A stretch of DNA of 64,000 nt from Maribacter sp. MJ134 (GCF_003970695.1 NZ_CP034570.1:3286001-3350000), one strand, 5' to 3'; shown: positions 54,260 to 64,000, counted from the stretch's first letter. Translations and numbers: made by a program. The notes: generated by a model not told the origin, from the letters alone.

Positions 54260-54730
54260 TTATGGCTTTACAATGGTGATTTTTTCAATAAAGGAATTCT
54301 GACCTTCTGCAATTTCGATTGTTTCGTCATTGTAGGTAGAGCTATTTACGGTGAAATACGGACCACAGCATTCTAGGTCAGATTTTATTCTAGATAAGTC
54401 GAGAATTAATTCGTCCGTTTCCGTATCGTTTAGCTTTATGTTATAGGTATTACTGCCGTTGGTTCCCGCAACAAAAAAGTAGACCACTTCGTCACCTTGT
54501 TGTTGGCCAAAATTAAGTTGCTCACCATCCTTTGTAATGGTGATATTCTCTAATGAATAGTAGTTATTGGCAATAAGATTGTTTCCTTCAACATCAACAT
54601 ATTCAAGGGCAAAAGTTTGAGCTGCACAATCTATAAGAGCACATTCACCAAGTCCTTCATCGTCCTTACAAGAAAATAGCAGTATAATTAGGCAAAGAGC
54701 CACTTTACTTTTTAGCATCATATCTTTCAT
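54260..54730 (-). CDS. Putative lipoprotein, paralogue 2
   Basis: A 156-aa protein with signal and lipobox LLFSC (cysteine near residue 21), then IDCAAQTFALEYVDVEGNNLI, YYSLENITITKDG and CCGPYFT. It is a clear relative of the preceding gene, so the pair arose by duplication. Function unknown. Confidence 0.75.
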   Translation of the reverse strand: MKDMMLKSKVALCLIILLFSCKDDEGLGECALIDCAAQTFALEYVDVEGNNLIANNYYSLENITITKDGEQLNFGQQQGDEVVYFFVAGTNGSNTYNIKLNDTETDELILDLSRIKSDLECCGPYFTVNSSTYNDETIEIAEGQNSFIEKITIVKP

Positions 54731-54761
54731 AAGATGCCAAGAAACGTTAAGGGTTGCGTTA

Positions 54762-55904
54762 CTAAAGACTCTCTGTATACGATGTTTTAAAGATTACCCA
54801 TTGCATTTTTTCCTTGGCCGCTTTTCTTCGTATCGCTTTAATGTTTTTTATGATAAAGGGCAGTATTCCCAAGCTCATAAAAATTGCTCCCAGTAAGAAA
54901 ACCGGAGTTGCGCTTGAAAATAAGCTTCCACTGGAAAGAATTCCTAAAATTAATACCGTTGATAATGGGAAGGAAAGTGCCAGAATATTTACAGCAAAGT
55001 TGGAGTTAAACGTACGTTTGCTTTTGGCAATTCTGTTCTCTTGGGCATCAACCAGTGCAATATGCGAAAACGGCCAAAAGCTACAAGCACTAAAACCAAA
55101 GGCAAGCAGTAAAAGAATATCGTTTTGAACTTCAATATTGCATACCATGATTAACGAACCACATAATAAAGCCACAAAACCTGCTCGTAAAAAAAGTAAA
55201 GCTAACAATTTTGAAAACTGTTTTTTCTTGATATTTACGGCAAGACCTATAAATAAAAGCACTAACGGGGTCATGATTAGGCTTAAACGACTTATGGTTT
55301 CGCTAATAAAAAATGGCAACGATTCCTTATTAAACCCGAAAAACACCAAAATCAAGGCAATGATTATAAAGATATTTACAGGTTCTGAAATCATTGCCAA
55401 TACCAAAGATTTAATTTTTTTAGTGTTTGATGTTGTTTTCAGAGCTCTTTTACGATAGTACCAGTTCATTGCTACTAGATAAAGGATGATCAGCACAAAA
55501 ACCTTATTCCCTAAATCTGCCATGGCAGCCTTAGCCAGATACTCATCGCCCAAAAATTCTATAACAAAAGGAAAACAGGAGAGTCCAGGTGCCAATGAGG
55601 GAACGAGTAGTCTAGCAGTTCTATATTGCGGACTATTCTTGGCGATACCCGTAAGAGGAATTAGGTATGGAAACACTAGAAATAGAATCATGTTTAGCAT
55701 CAGAGCTAAAAATGGAAGGGATAGTAGCGCGCTATCGATTTTAACCCCTATTAGTGCTAAGAAAATAGTAGCGGGCAGCGCTAGGTTTAGAATAATCTTC
55801 TTAATGCCGGTCAACTCTTCCTTAGACTTGAATTTCAGTTTTAAGAGTATGCCAATACCAATAAATAGTACAAATGTTATGGTCTTTTGTAAAGTTAAGT
55901 CCAT
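54762..55904 (-). CDS. AEC-family membrane transporter
   Basis: A 380-aa membrane protein with about ten hydrophobic segments in two halves (break near 155-180), as in the auxin efflux carrier family. An N-terminal NLALPATIFLALIG motif is characteristic. The ATG at 55904 is preferred to the TTG at 55913; it starts one base after the aminotransferase stop, so the two are co-translated. Substrate unknown. Confidence 0.8.
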   Translation of the reverse strand: MDLTLQKTITFVLFIGIGILLKLKFKSKEELTGIKKIILNLALPATIFLALIGVKIDSALLSLPFLALMLNMILFLVFPYLIPLTGIAKNSPQYRTARLLVPSLAPGLSCFPFVIEFLGDEYLAKAAMADLGNKVFVLIILYLVAMNWYYRKRALKTTSNTKKIKSLVLAMISEPVNIFIIIALILVFFGFNKESLPFFISETISRLSLIMTPLVLLFIGLAVNIKKKQFSKLLALLFLRAGFVALLCGSLIMVCNIEVQNDILLLLAFGFSACSFWPFSHIALVDAQENRIAKSKRTFNSNFAVNILALSFPLSTVLILGILSSGSLFSSATPVFLLGAIFMSLGILPFIIKNIKAIRRKAAKEKMQWVIFKTSYTESL

Positions 55905-55905
55905 C

Positions 55906-57099
55906 CTACGCAATTACATCTTTTAGGGCAGAGGTAAAAATTTTCATTTCTTCCATAGTACCCATACTTACGCGACACCAATTTTTTCCCATAAAGTTAA
56001 AAGCACGTACGCCGACCTTTAAATCGGTCATTTTTTGAAGGAAATCCTTGCCTTCCATTTCAATCGGGAAAATCATAAAACTGGTGTGCGAAGGCACATA
56101 TGCTATGCCCATAGCATCAAGACTTTGGTAAACATACTCCCTACATGCTGCATTAAGTGCTCTAGATTGGTCCAAAAATTCGACATCATCCATTGCCGCC
56201 ATTGCCGCAAATACCGATGGATATGATATGCCCATCCCGGCACGAGTAATTTTTTGAAGTCTATCTAAAGTAGCTTTCTGCGCAACGGCGTACCCTACTC
56301 TTAAACCAGCCATTCCATGAATTTTTGAAAAGGTGCGCGCAATGATGACGTCTTTTCCTTCGTTGACCAGGGAGACCATGCTTTTTTTGGCACCATCTTC
56401 AAGAAAACCTAGATAAGCTTCATCTATAAAAACGGGCACTTTTTCGGAGACCCTAGAGCAAAAATCCAAGAGTTCATTGTACTCGGTAATAGTTCCCGTA
56501 GGATTATTAGGATTACAGATATATACCAACTTGGTATCTTTATCTATAGCGGCTTCCATGGCTTTTAGGTCATGAGACCAATTTTCTTTTAAAGGAACGG
56601 CTTTCCAAGTACCACCTGCGGCCTCTGCCACGCGTATTAGGGACATATAAGCTGGGTCTGCAGATACAACGTTTCCTCCGTTCATGAATAGCGTAACAGC
56701 CGTTTTTTCCAAAAGGTCAGAGGACCCGGGCCCCATCATTATATTTTCACGTTGAACCCCTTCAACTTCGGCAATTTTGTCCATGAGTTCAAATAGTTCC
56801 TTCCATGCATAACGGTTACCTTTAAAAGCGTTAGTTTTTAATGCTTCAAGTGCTTTTGGAGAGGGGCCATAAGGATTTTCGTTGGCGTTTAATTTTGCGG
56901 ATAGAACGGGGAACTCCCTTTCAGTGTCTAGTAAATATTCCTTAAAAAAAGGACTATAGATTGCGTCTCCATTAAGGTCTAGGGTAATGGGTGTTCGGGA
57001 TGTCTCCGCAAAACTTAAATAGGGTGCGGCGATGACTCCACCAGCAGTTAAAACACCTTTTTTTAACCAATTTCTACGGTTTATTTTTTCTGTTCTCAT
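55906..57099 (-). CDS. Histidinol-phosphate-aminotransferase-like enzyme with a Tat signal
   Basis: A 397-aa fold-type I PLP aminotransferase resembling HisC (NPNNPTGTITEY near 198, FIDEAYLGF near 225, then RTFSKIHGMAGLRVGY with the PLP lysine near 258). The N-terminus carries NRRNWLKKG and a hydrophobic stretch ending SFAET, a twin-arginine signal, so the enzyme is probably exported. Such exported HisC-like proteins occur in Bacteroidota; substrate unknown. It pairs with the AEC transporter gene. Confidence 0.88.
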   Translation of the reverse strand: MRTEKINRRNWLKKGVLTAGGVIAAPYLSFAETSRTPITLDLNGDAIYSPFFKEYLLDTEREFPVLSAKLNANENPYGPSPKALEALKTNAFKGNRYAWKELFELMDKIAEVEGVQRENIMMGPGSSDLLEKTAVTLFMNGGNVVSADPAYMSLIRVAEAAGGTWKAVPLKENWSHDLKAMEAAIDKDTKLVYICNPNNPTGTITEYNELLDFCSRVSEKVPVFIDEAYLGFLEDGAKKSMVSLVNEGKDVIIARTFSKIHGMAGLRVGYAVAQKATLDRLQKITRAGMGISYPSVFAAMAAMDDVEFLDQSRALNAACREYVYQSLDAMGIAYVPSHTSFMIFPIEMEGKDFLQKMTDLKVGVRAFNFMGKNWCRVSMGTMEEMKIFTSALKDVIA

Positions 57100-57366
57100 G
57101 AGAAGTTTTTTTGTTGGATTAGCTATGGTTACTAAGTTAGAATTGAGCTAATAAAAAACCTATCCCAATACCGTAAAAATCAGAGGGTTAAAATAGATAT
57201 AATGAAAATTGAACACCCGTAAAAAGCGAAATTCACAGTTAGGCCATGTCAAATAGTAGGTTTTTTGCGTATATCGCAGCCATTTTTGGACGCACTTTAC
57301 GGATAAGACATATTATAGATTATTGAAAATAAGAATAGTAGAACTACACCGTTTTTTGACTGGCTA

Positions 57367-59025
57367 TCATTCAAATCCTTTTAAATGGGTCCTTAACCAC
57401 TCAAAACTACCTTCAATATCCTCAAAAAGCTGCTCTTCGGGCACAAGGTCCGGTACAATATCAATTGAGGAAAGTAAATCCATTGGTTGGGTCTGTAGAC
57501 CGGTCAGCAAAACTTTGATACCTTTTTTGTCAAGCTCTAAAAGGGCATCTTCCAGGGCATATAATCCGGATTGGTCTATATAGGGAACTTGGTCAAAACG
57601 AATGATTAGCGCATCTACTTCTGAGATTTCCTGTAATTGATCTTTAAAATGTGAGGTAAACCCGAAAAAAAGTGGTCCATAAAGGTGTTTTATCGCAACC
57701 CTATCTTTGTACTTATTGTAGAATTCTTCCTCGTCTTTCCAAGGTTTTTCCCCATCAAAACCAGCCAACAGACCCACCTCAATGCCTTCTTCACCAAGAT
57801 CACTTGCTTTCTTCATAAAAAGTAAGGAGGCAAGAATAAGACCAATACCTACTGCTTGTATTAAACTACCGAAGGTCGTAAAAAGAAGTACAACAATAAG
57901 CACCACCGCATCGGCCCGTGGCACACTTGTCAAGTGTTTTAGTCCCTTGGTGTCCACTATTTTAAATCCTATTGGAATTAGTATTCCTGCGAGTACGGCG
58001 AGTGGAATATGCGCTGCCAAAGAGCCTAGACCCAATAAAACGGCTAAAAGAAACAGACCATGGAACATGCCAGATAACCTTGTTCTACCTCCAGAGTTGA
58101 TATTTACAACGGTACCCTTTGTAGCACCTGCTCCTGGAATACCTCCGAACATCGCCGCAACGGCATTACCAATACCTTGCCCAATTAGTTCACGATTACT
58201 ATTGTGTTTGGTCTTGGTCATATTATCTGCAATGACCGATGTCAACAACGAATCAATGGAACCTAAAACTGCCAGTACCAAGGCATATTCCGCAATAAGA
58301 TAATAAGCCGAACTATCTATGGATAAGATGCCATCTAGTTGTAAACTGGGAAGACCAGAAGGAATTTCACCTATAACCGGCACGTCCCATTTTAGGAAAA
58401 AAGCTACCAAAGAAGCAACGATTAGCGCCACTAAGGGGCTTGGCACCGCTTTGGTTATTTTCGGAAAAACATAGTAAATAAGCACGGTTAATGCTCCAAG
58501 TGCTAGTGCCTGCCATTTAAAATCTGTAAACAGTCGGGGCAAATCCTGCATTACTCCTACCGTAGATTTAGCAGAATCCAATCCTGCAAACGGGAATAGT
58601 TGTAGAATAACGATAATTAAACCTACGCCACTCATAAATCCAGAAACAACGGGATAGGGAAAGTATTTGATATATCCGGCAATATTAATAAGCCCAAAAA
58701 GTATCTGTAGTACGCCACCCAATAAAAAAGCGAGTATTATAATACCCATAGCGCTTTCTAAACTTCCGGCAATATCTATAGCACTTGCTACCAAGGCTGC
58801 CGATACTACGGTCATGGGCCCTGTAGGTCCGCTGGCCTGTGTTAATGTGCCCCCAAAAAGGGCTGCCAAAATACCTACCGCAATGGCACCGTAAAGTCCT
58901 GAGATTGCTCCTAACCCGGACTGAACACCAAAGGCCAATGCCAAAGGTAACGCTACCACTCCGGCAACGAGGCCACCAGTTAAATCTCCTTTGATATTAC
59001 TAAAATCAAAAATATCTTTCAGCAT
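57367..59025 (-). CDS. SulP-family anion transporter 1
   Basis: A 552-aa inner-membrane transporter with about 10-12 membrane helices (1-405) and a C-terminal STAS domain (about 435-545, with FDQVPYIDQSGLYALEDAL). The SulP signature near the N-terminus (GLYGAIAVGILAALFGG) is seen. It carries sulfate, bicarbonate or a similar anion. It stands alone, unlike the second SulP gene. Confidence 0.93.
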   Translation of the reverse strand: MLKDIFDFSNIKGDLTGGLVAGVVALPLALAFGVQSGLGAISGLYGAIAVGILAALFGGTLTQASGPTGPMTVVSAALVASAIDIAGSLESAMGIIILAFLLGGVLQILFGLINIAGYIKYFPYPVVSGFMSGVGLIIVILQLFPFAGLDSAKSTVGVMQDLPRLFTDFKWQALALGALTVLIYYVFPKITKAVPSPLVALIVASLVAFFLKWDVPVIGEIPSGLPSLQLDGILSIDSSAYYLIAEYALVLAVLGSIDSLLTSVIADNMTKTKHNSNRELIGQGIGNAVAAMFGGIPGAGATKGTVVNINSGGRTRLSGMFHGLFLLAVLLGLGSLAAHIPLAVLAGILIPIGFKIVDTKGLKHLTSVPRADAVVLIVVLLFTTFGSLIQAVGIGLILASLLFMKKASDLGEEGIEVGLLAGFDGEKPWKDEEEFYNKYKDRVAIKHLYGPLFFGFTSHFKDQLQEISEVDALIIRFDQVPYIDQSGLYALEDALLELDKKGIKVLLTGLQTQPMDLLSSIDIVPDLVPEEQLFEDIEGSFEWLRTHLKGFE

Positions 59026-59300
59026 TGACGTAGTTTAAGGTTGGTTATAATTTTGTTTTGACGGCTAGCACTATTCGCATTTCTTTTTCAGTCTAAAAGG
59101 CAACCCCTGACCCCATCTTGGGCAATTAAGTGAAACTGTTTTACTTTTAATGCTTAAGCACCATTAAAAATAAGCTTGTAAAGGCTAAGTTGAAAATTTA
59201 AAGTATAATAAATGATTATGATTTCTATAAGAACGGATATATTTTGGCTAAAAACTGAAAATCTCTAGAACTGAGTACAGTTTTATATTGAATAACTCTC

Positions 59301-59696
59301 TTACTGGGCCATAATACCTTCCTGACCAAGTATAGGTAATGGAGTTAAGGCAGACTCCGAAACACTTCCTTTTTTGAAGGTAAATCTTTTTTCGAACAGT
59401 GTGCTCCCTATATAGTAGGTGACGAAAAATTCGTTAGTCAAGGCCAAAACCTCTTCTTGTACCACTTCAATCTTTTCAAAAGAATTTGCCGCGACAACGG
59501 CAATGGCGTGTCGCATTACCGAGGTTTTTGTTGCTCCGTCAAAACCCTTGGATACGATAAGAACCATTTCTATGGGAGTACTACCGCCATTAAGGATGTA
59601 GGCATTCCAATCTTTGGAAAGAAACTCCTTGTTCCATTCATGGGCAATGGCGACGTAAACATCTTTAACTAAGGGAATTTCAATATCTTTTTTCAC
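59301..59696 (-). CDS. Hypothetical protein before pheS
   Basis: A 131-aa cytoplasmic-looking protein (GTG start at 59696) without a recognised domain. It follows pheS by 18 bp on the same strand and is probably co-transcribed. Its regular length and composition support coding. Confidence 0.75.
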   Translation of the reverse strand: MKKDIEIPLVKDVYVAIAHEWNKEFLSKDWNAYILNGGSTPIEMVLIVSKGFDGATKTSVMRHAIAVVAANSFEKIEVVQEEVLALTNEFFVTYYIGSTLFEKRFTFKKGSVSESALTPLPILGQEGIMAQ

Positions 59697-59714
59697 CGCT
59701 CAGAATCAATGTTT

Positions 59715-60734
59715 TTACAATACACTTCTAAACTGCTCTAGGAAACGAAGATCGTTTTCACTTAATAGGCGAATATCTGAAATCTGATGAAGAAGAAGGG
59801 CAATACGGTCAATTCCCATTCCAAATGCAAATCCCGAGTATTCATCAGAATCGATACCACAATTTTTAAGAACATTGGGGTCTACCATACCGCAGCCCAT
59901 AATTTCTAACCAACCTGTCCCTTTCGTCATTTTGTAATCCGTCTCGGTCTCTAAACCCCAGTACACATCGACTTCTGCACTTGGTTCGGTAAAAGGGAAA
60001 TACGATGGTCTTAGACGTATTTTAGATTTTCCAAAAAGCTCCGTTGTAAAATACTGCAAGGTTTGTTTTAAATCGGCAAAAGATACATCCTTATCAATAT
60101 AAAGTCCTTCCACCTGATGGAAAAAACAATGAGACCTTGCGGAAATGGCCTCGTTTCGATATACCCTTCCCGGAGATATGGTACGTATTGGAGGCTGATT
60201 GTTTTCCATATAACGTACTTGTACCGAGGAGGTATGGGTGCGCAACAATACATCTGGATCGGTCTGCACGAAGAAGGTATCCTGCATATCTCTTGCCGGG
60301 TGATACTCCGGAAGGTTCAATGCCGTAAAATTATGCCAGTCGTCTTCTATTTCCGGTCCTTCGGAAACATTGAAACCTATACGGGAAAATATTTCAATAA
60401 TTCTATTTTTTACAATAGAAATGGGATGTCTTGCACCAAGTTCGATTGGTTCGCCCGGGCGAGTTAAATCTCCAAAGACACCTTCTTGTTCTGAATTATG
60501 CTCTAAGGTCTTAGTAAGACTGTCAACTTTATGTAACGCTGCTTGTTTTAATTGATTGATACTTTGACCAAATTCCTTTTTTTGTTCGTTAGGAACATTT
60601 TTAAATTCTGCAAAAAAGTCGTTCAATAATCCTTTCTTTCCCAAATATTTAATGCGAAAAGCTTCCACGGCCGCTTTGTCCTCGGCGGTGAAATTTTCTA
60701 CCTGTAAAATATGTTCCCTAATCGTCTCGATCAT
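59715..60734 (-). CDS. pheS: Phenylalanine-tRNA ligase alpha subunit
   Basis: A 339-aa subunit of the class II synthetase that charges tRNA-Phe. Motif 2 ([13 protein letters not shown]...RVYRNE) and motif 3 ([15 protein letters not shown]) are complete. The ATG at 60734 (MIETIREH) is used; an upstream in-frame ATG at 60755 is less likely. Confidence 0.96.
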   Translation of the reverse strand: MIETIREHILQVENFTAEDKAAVEAFRIKYLGKKGLLNDFFAEFKNVPNEQKKEFGQSINQLKQAALHKVDSLTKTLEHNSEQEGVFGDLTRPGEPIELGARHPISIVKNRIIEIFSRIGFNVSEGPEIEDDWHNFTALNLPEYHPARDMQDTFFVQTDPDVLLRTHTSSVQVRYMENNQPPIRTISPGRVYRNEAISARSHCFFHQVEGLYIDKDVSFADLKQTLQYFTTELFGKSKIRLRPSYFPFTEPSAEVDVYWGLETETDYKMTKGTGWLEIMGCGMVDPNVLKNCGIDSDEYSGFAFGMGIDRIALLLHQISDIRLLSENDLRFLEQFRSVL

Positions 60735-60960
60735 AATGGTCTTATAAAGCGGCAAATTTAAAACTTTTATATGATTATGCCTGTTTTGGAGTAGGGTAAG
60801 TTGACGATAACAGGGTTGATTGGTCTTTAATAGGTATGAACGATATTATTCAGATTAGAAGTTTCTATGCTTGGTGCTGAAAATCATCCAAGTGTTAGCT
60901 TGGATAACAAATGATGTTGACCAAATTTTTGATAGGAGTGTTTAATGCCTTGGTCAACTA

Positions 60961-60990
60961 AAAAAGCCAATACGGTTGCATTGGCTTTTT
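60961..60990 (-). terminator. Terminator after the carbonic anhydrase gene
   Basis: AAGCCAAT / ATTGGCTT stem with an 8-nt loop and A/T runs on both sides, 15 bp after the stop. Confidence 0.88.
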
Positions 60991-61004
60991 TAAACTTTAA
61001 ACGG

Positions 61005-61634
61005 CTAGTCTAGAAAGCTTACTTTACCGGTCTTTATATCGTACATAGCGCCAATAATCTTAATTTCTCCATTGTCCTCCATTTCTTGAAGGATAGGACT
61101 GAGACTACGCGTATCTTCTATGGTTAATTCAATATTCTTGAGGACCACTTCGTTCACAAAATCGATGTTCTTTGAATTTCGCTGACTTTTATCCGCTGGC
61201 TCTTTTACAGCTCTTACGGCATGTTTAATTTTATGCAAAAGAATAGTAAGATTACCCATTTTAGCATTGTCACAAGCTCCTTTTACCGCACCACAAGCGG
61301 TATGCCCTAATATTACAACAACCTTGGTTCCTGCTAATTTACACGCGAATTCCATACTTCCAAGTAGGTCTTCATTAACAATGTTCCCTGCTACTCGTGC
61401 ACTAAAGATGTCACCGACACCTTGATCAAATATAAGTTCTGCGGATACTCTAGAGTCAATACAACTTAGCACCGTGGCAAATGGGTATTGTCCTTGAGCC
61501 GTATCGTTTACTTGATCCAATAGATTACGGGGTACCATATCGTTGGCAACAAATCTATCATTCCCCTCCTTTAACAATTGTATGGCGGCATCTGGTGTTA
61601 TCGCTGCTTGGGTTTCTTTGGTATGTGCTTTCAT
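61005..61634 (-). CDS. Beta-class carbonic anhydrase
   Basis: A 209-aa zinc enzyme that interconverts carbon dioxide and bicarbonate. Zinc ligands C58, H111 and C114 and the D60-R62 dyad (SCIDSR, GHTACGA) are all present. It follows the second SulP gene (177 bp) on the same strand, which points to joint use of bicarbonate. Confidence 0.96.
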   Translation of the reverse strand: MKAHTKETQAAITPDAAIQLLKEGNDRFVANDMVPRNLLDQVNDTAQGQYPFATVLSCIDSRVSAELIFDQGVGDIFSARVAGNIVNEDLLGSMEFACKLAGTKVVVILGHTACGAVKGACDNAKMGNLTILLHKIKHAVRAVKEPADKSQRNSKNIDFVNEVVLKNIELTIEDTRSLSPILQEMEDNGEIKIIGAMYDIKTGKVSFLD

Positions 61635-61811
61635 TAATTTTTAGTTTTAATTAGGACTTTACTATCCTTTGCCTTGATAAAATAGGAATTTTAAGGTAAT
61701 TTATGATAGTTTAGGTCTTTGAATATACGCTATGTTTTTTCTGAAAACTGTGCCTGTTAGGACTTTTAACGTCTTAAATGTACAGTATTTTCATTTGGAC
61801 AATTTTGTTCT

Positions 61812-63407
61812 TTATCCTTTTTCGGGTTGAGCTATTTTTGGTCTCAATTTAAAGAACTCGATAAAACTATCCGGATTCTCCTCGATACCCCTTTCAGACA
61901 CCAATTTAATATCAATATTCCTTTCTTTCGCCTTAAAGGTAAAATCATCCAATATTTCAATGATATCGTTGTCGAGATACCTCGTTTTCCTCACATCTAG
62001 CTCCAGATAGGTTTCTCTTGGTAAACTATCCAGTTCCTTGAGAATGGCACCCTTATTAAAAAAGGTAACCTCCTCTGCCAGGGTCATTTTAATTTTGTGC
62101 CTACCATCACTTTTATCCTCAATATGTAGGAAATGTGAATTCTGGTAACTCTTTATCATAATTACGATGATACCTACGGCAAGTCCAAGTCCTATACCTA
62201 TTAAAAGGTCGGTAAAAATGATACCGATCACCGTTACAAAGAAGGGAACGGATTGTTTCCAGCCCAAGGCATACATTTGTTTGAACAATGAGGGCTTAGC
62301 AAGTTTAAAACCTACGATAAATAGAACAGCCGCCAAAACCGAAAGCGGAATCATATTGAGTAATCTGGGTATTAAAATAACCGATATCAAAAGAAAAAAG
62401 CCATGAATTATTGCGGACATTTTAGTTTTTCCTCCAGACTGAATGTTCGCTGAACTACGAACGATAACTTGTGTTATAGGTAACCCACCGATTAAGCCCG
62501 AAATAATATTTCCTGTTCCCTGCGCTAATAACTCCCTATTCGTAGGGGTTACATTTTTTTCGGGATCAAGTTTGTCCGTTGCCTCCACACAGAGTAGCGT
62601 TTCTAAACTGGCCACAAGTGCAATAGTAAATGCGGTTACCCAGATTTGAGGATTTGTAATTGCTCCGAAATTTGGAAAACTGAATTGCCCTAAAAATGAA
62701 GCAGCATCCTCAGGAATGGGAACACTTACCAAGTGTTCTGCGGATATAGCTAAAGTTTCACTGTCTTTGGTAAGGATATAAAATAGAATGCCTACAGCAA
62801 CAGCTACTAACGGGCCCTGCACAAGTTGGAAGAATTTACCTTTTTTAGAAAGGACTTTGTCCCACAATAGTAAAATACTTAACCCTATTATGGCTATTAA
62901 TGTAGCTCCCGGACTAATATTGTTAACGGTCTCCAGAATTTCCGAAAAGGTATTTTGCCCATCGACCTGAAAGAAAGCAAAGTCTCCTTCTGGGTCAGGA
63001 TCATAACCGAAGAAGTGAGGAATCTGTTTTAAAATAATTATGATACCGATTCCAGTAAGCATTCCCTTTATTACGGAAGAAGGAAAATAATATCCAATAA
63101 TTCCTGCTTTAAGAATACCAAAGACTATTTGAATTATACCACCAAGGACAACTGCCAATAGAAAGTTTTGATACCCTCCTAAAGCGCCAATAGCGGTCAA
63201 CACAATAGCGGCTAAACCGGCGGCCGGACCACTTACGCCTATTTTAGAACCGCTTAAGGACCCTACTACTATTCCCCCCACGATACCGGCTATTAACCCT
63301 GAAAAGAGCGGTGCGCCACTTGCCAATGCTATACCTAGACATAGCGGTAGTGCTACGAAAAATACCACAATACTGGCAGGGAGGTCATGTTTTAAATACT
63401 TGAACAT
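61812..63407 (-). CDS. SulP-family anion transporter 2, linked to carbonic anhydrase
   Basis: A 531-aa transporter with about 12 membrane helices (1-420) and a C-terminal STAS-like domain (about 435-520). The GLIAGIVGGIVVGSLSGS region matches the family. Proximity to a carbonic anhydrase suggests a bicarbonate transporter (BicA-like), inferred from context. Confidence 0.92.
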   Translation of the reverse strand: MFKYLKHDLPASIVVFFVALPLCLGIALASGAPLFSGLIAGIVGGIVVGSLSGSKIGVSGPAAGLAAIVLTAIGALGGYQNFLLAVVLGGIIQIVFGILKAGIIGYYFPSSVIKGMLTGIGIIIILKQIPHFFGYDPDPEGDFAFFQVDGQNTFSEILETVNNISPGATLIAIIGLSILLLWDKVLSKKGKFFQLVQGPLVAVAVGILFYILTKDSETLAISAEHLVSVPIPEDAASFLGQFSFPNFGAITNPQIWVTAFTIALVASLETLLCVEATDKLDPEKNVTPTNRELLAQGTGNIISGLIGGLPITQVIVRSSANIQSGGKTKMSAIIHGFFLLISVILIPRLLNMIPLSVLAAVLFIVGFKLAKPSLFKQMYALGWKQSVPFFVTVIGIIFTDLLIGIGLGLAVGIIVIMIKSYQNSHFLHIEDKSDGRHKIKMTLAEEVTFFNKGAILKELDSLPRETYLELDVRKTRYLDNDIIEILDDFTFKAKERNIDIKLVSERGIEENPDSFIEFFKLRPKIAQPEKG

Positions 63408-63476
63408 AGAAGATGATTTTTAGTCCTAAAAAGAAGTCAGGATAGATTATTTACTTAGAAAAAAGGATGTGAAAAA

Positions 63477-63776
63477 TTATACTTTTAATTTGGGAGGAGG
63501 CAGTAAAATCTCCACGGAATTGGCATAATAAGTTTTTGAAAAGTTGTTGCTATGGTTGGATGATTTTTTCTCCAAAGAAGAGACAACAATAATACGTGCA
63601 TCGAACCATATAAGGTTTTCATCCAGTTCGTTCTTCTCTTCATTTTTACTTTCATCTTCGTTAAAATCTGCGAGTAGAGTGATATCGTTATCCAATTCAA
63701 ATAGCGTCACTACCGAGGGCGCAACGATAGCGATAGAAACCAAAATAGAGAAAAATAAAACAAATGATGATTTCAT
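63477..63776 (-). CDS. Hypothetical small exported or membrane protein
   Basis: A 99-aa protein with an N-terminal hydrophobic stretch (about 4-25), an acidic middle (NEDESKNEEKNELDEN) and a PPPKLKV tail. No domain recognised. Located between the BatE-like gene end and SulP on the same strand. Confidence 0.6.
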   Translation of the reverse strand: MKSSFVLFFSILVSIAIVAPSVVTLFELDNDITLLADFNEDESKNEEKNELDENLIWFDARIIVVSSLEKKSSNHSNNFSKTYYANSVEILLPPPKLKV

Positions 63777-63835
63777 ACTATAAAAACATGTAATGTAAAT
63801 ATAATAGTATTGCTACTGCTATTTGTTAAAATAAT

Positions 63836-64000
63836 CTAAAAATCTTTTAAGACCTTAATATGCTGTGAGGGTACCCAACCAGTTTTACCGTCGGCGAGCC
63901 TTATGCGTTTCCAATCATTGAGCTTCTCAATAATGTTTACTTTGGTGCCTGCATGTAATACAAATATTTCGTCGCTGCCCGTGTTGGGTTCTGATTGTAT
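63836..64000 (-). CDS. SH3-domain protein, C-terminal part (BatE-like)
   Basis: The last 54 codons of a gene that begins beyond the right edge. They encode a bacterial SH3 domain (FVLHAGTKVNIIEKLNDWKR, then DGKTGWVPSQHIKVL), ending at TAG 63836-63838. In Bacteroidota such a domain ends BatE-type tetratricopeptide proteins of the aerotolerance cluster; only the domain is certain here. Confidence 0.75.
   Translation of the reverse strand: MQSEPNTGSDEIFVLHAGTKVNIIEKLNDWKRIRLADGKTGWVPSQHIKVLKDF

Overview
The window comes from a member of the Flavobacteriaceae (Bacteroidota), probably a marine genus near Maribacter, Zobellia or Arenibacter. This rests on low GC, promoters of the TAnnTTTG (-7) type instead of a classical -10 box, few Shine-Dalgarno sites, and family-typical genes (IPExxxVDY protein, OmpA with thrombospondin type 3 repeats, long PurF, SulP plus carbonic anhydrase, AddAB-like pair). 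The genus is an inference from gene content.

Layout. (1) 1-10808: a type I-B CRISPR-Cas locus. The array (15 full 37-bp repeats plus one cut by the window edge) is read on the minus strand, with its leader facing the cas genes. The operon reads cas8b-cas7-cas5-cas3-(pRiA4b ORF-3-like gene)-cas6-cas1-cas2-cas4. (2) 10809-18389: an accessory region with two nucleotidyltransferase-type toxin-antitoxin candidates, separated by three diverged GC-rich repeats, then a mobilization module (candidate oriT, mobC, relaxase) and a tyrosine recombinase. It ends at a 43-bp fragment of the 3' half of a tRNA-Ala(GGC) gene. (3) 18390-27743: a second 9.35-kb island bounded by an identical tRNA-Ala fragment, with its own integrase. 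Its cargo is a Tat-exported molybdenum hydroxylase operon (one 2Fe-2S subunit, two paralogous large subunits, a monooxygenase-like protein, an NTF2-like protein) and a divergent AraC regulator. No intact tRNA-Ala is present in the window, so the CRISPR-Cas locus may itself lie inside the first island, whose far end would be left of position 1. (4) 27744-64000: ordinary chromosome: sugar transporter, SDR, AddAB-like nuclease/helicase, OmpA, kbl, superoxide dismutase, purF, PfkB kinase, rnhA, purN, acpP-fabF-rnc, pyruvate kinase, dinB, pheS, two SulP transporters with carbonic anhydrase, and the 3' end of an SH3-domain gene.

The most interesting unexplained structure is at 39381-40070. Four tandem copies of a 40-nt conserved block each run into a Rho-independent terminator on the minus strand. 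The terminator stems differ in sequence but stay paired, with G-U wobbles that fit only the minus-strand RNA. Two copies also share a duplicated upstream segment with a perfect TAnnTTTG box. This looks like a tandem family of about 70-nt small RNAs. Other points of interest are the pRiA4b ORF-3-like gene inside the cas operon, a perfect 26-bp palindrome over the promoter of a HigA-like/AbiEii-like pair whose mRNA may be leaderless, and matching palindromes at both ends of the second island.
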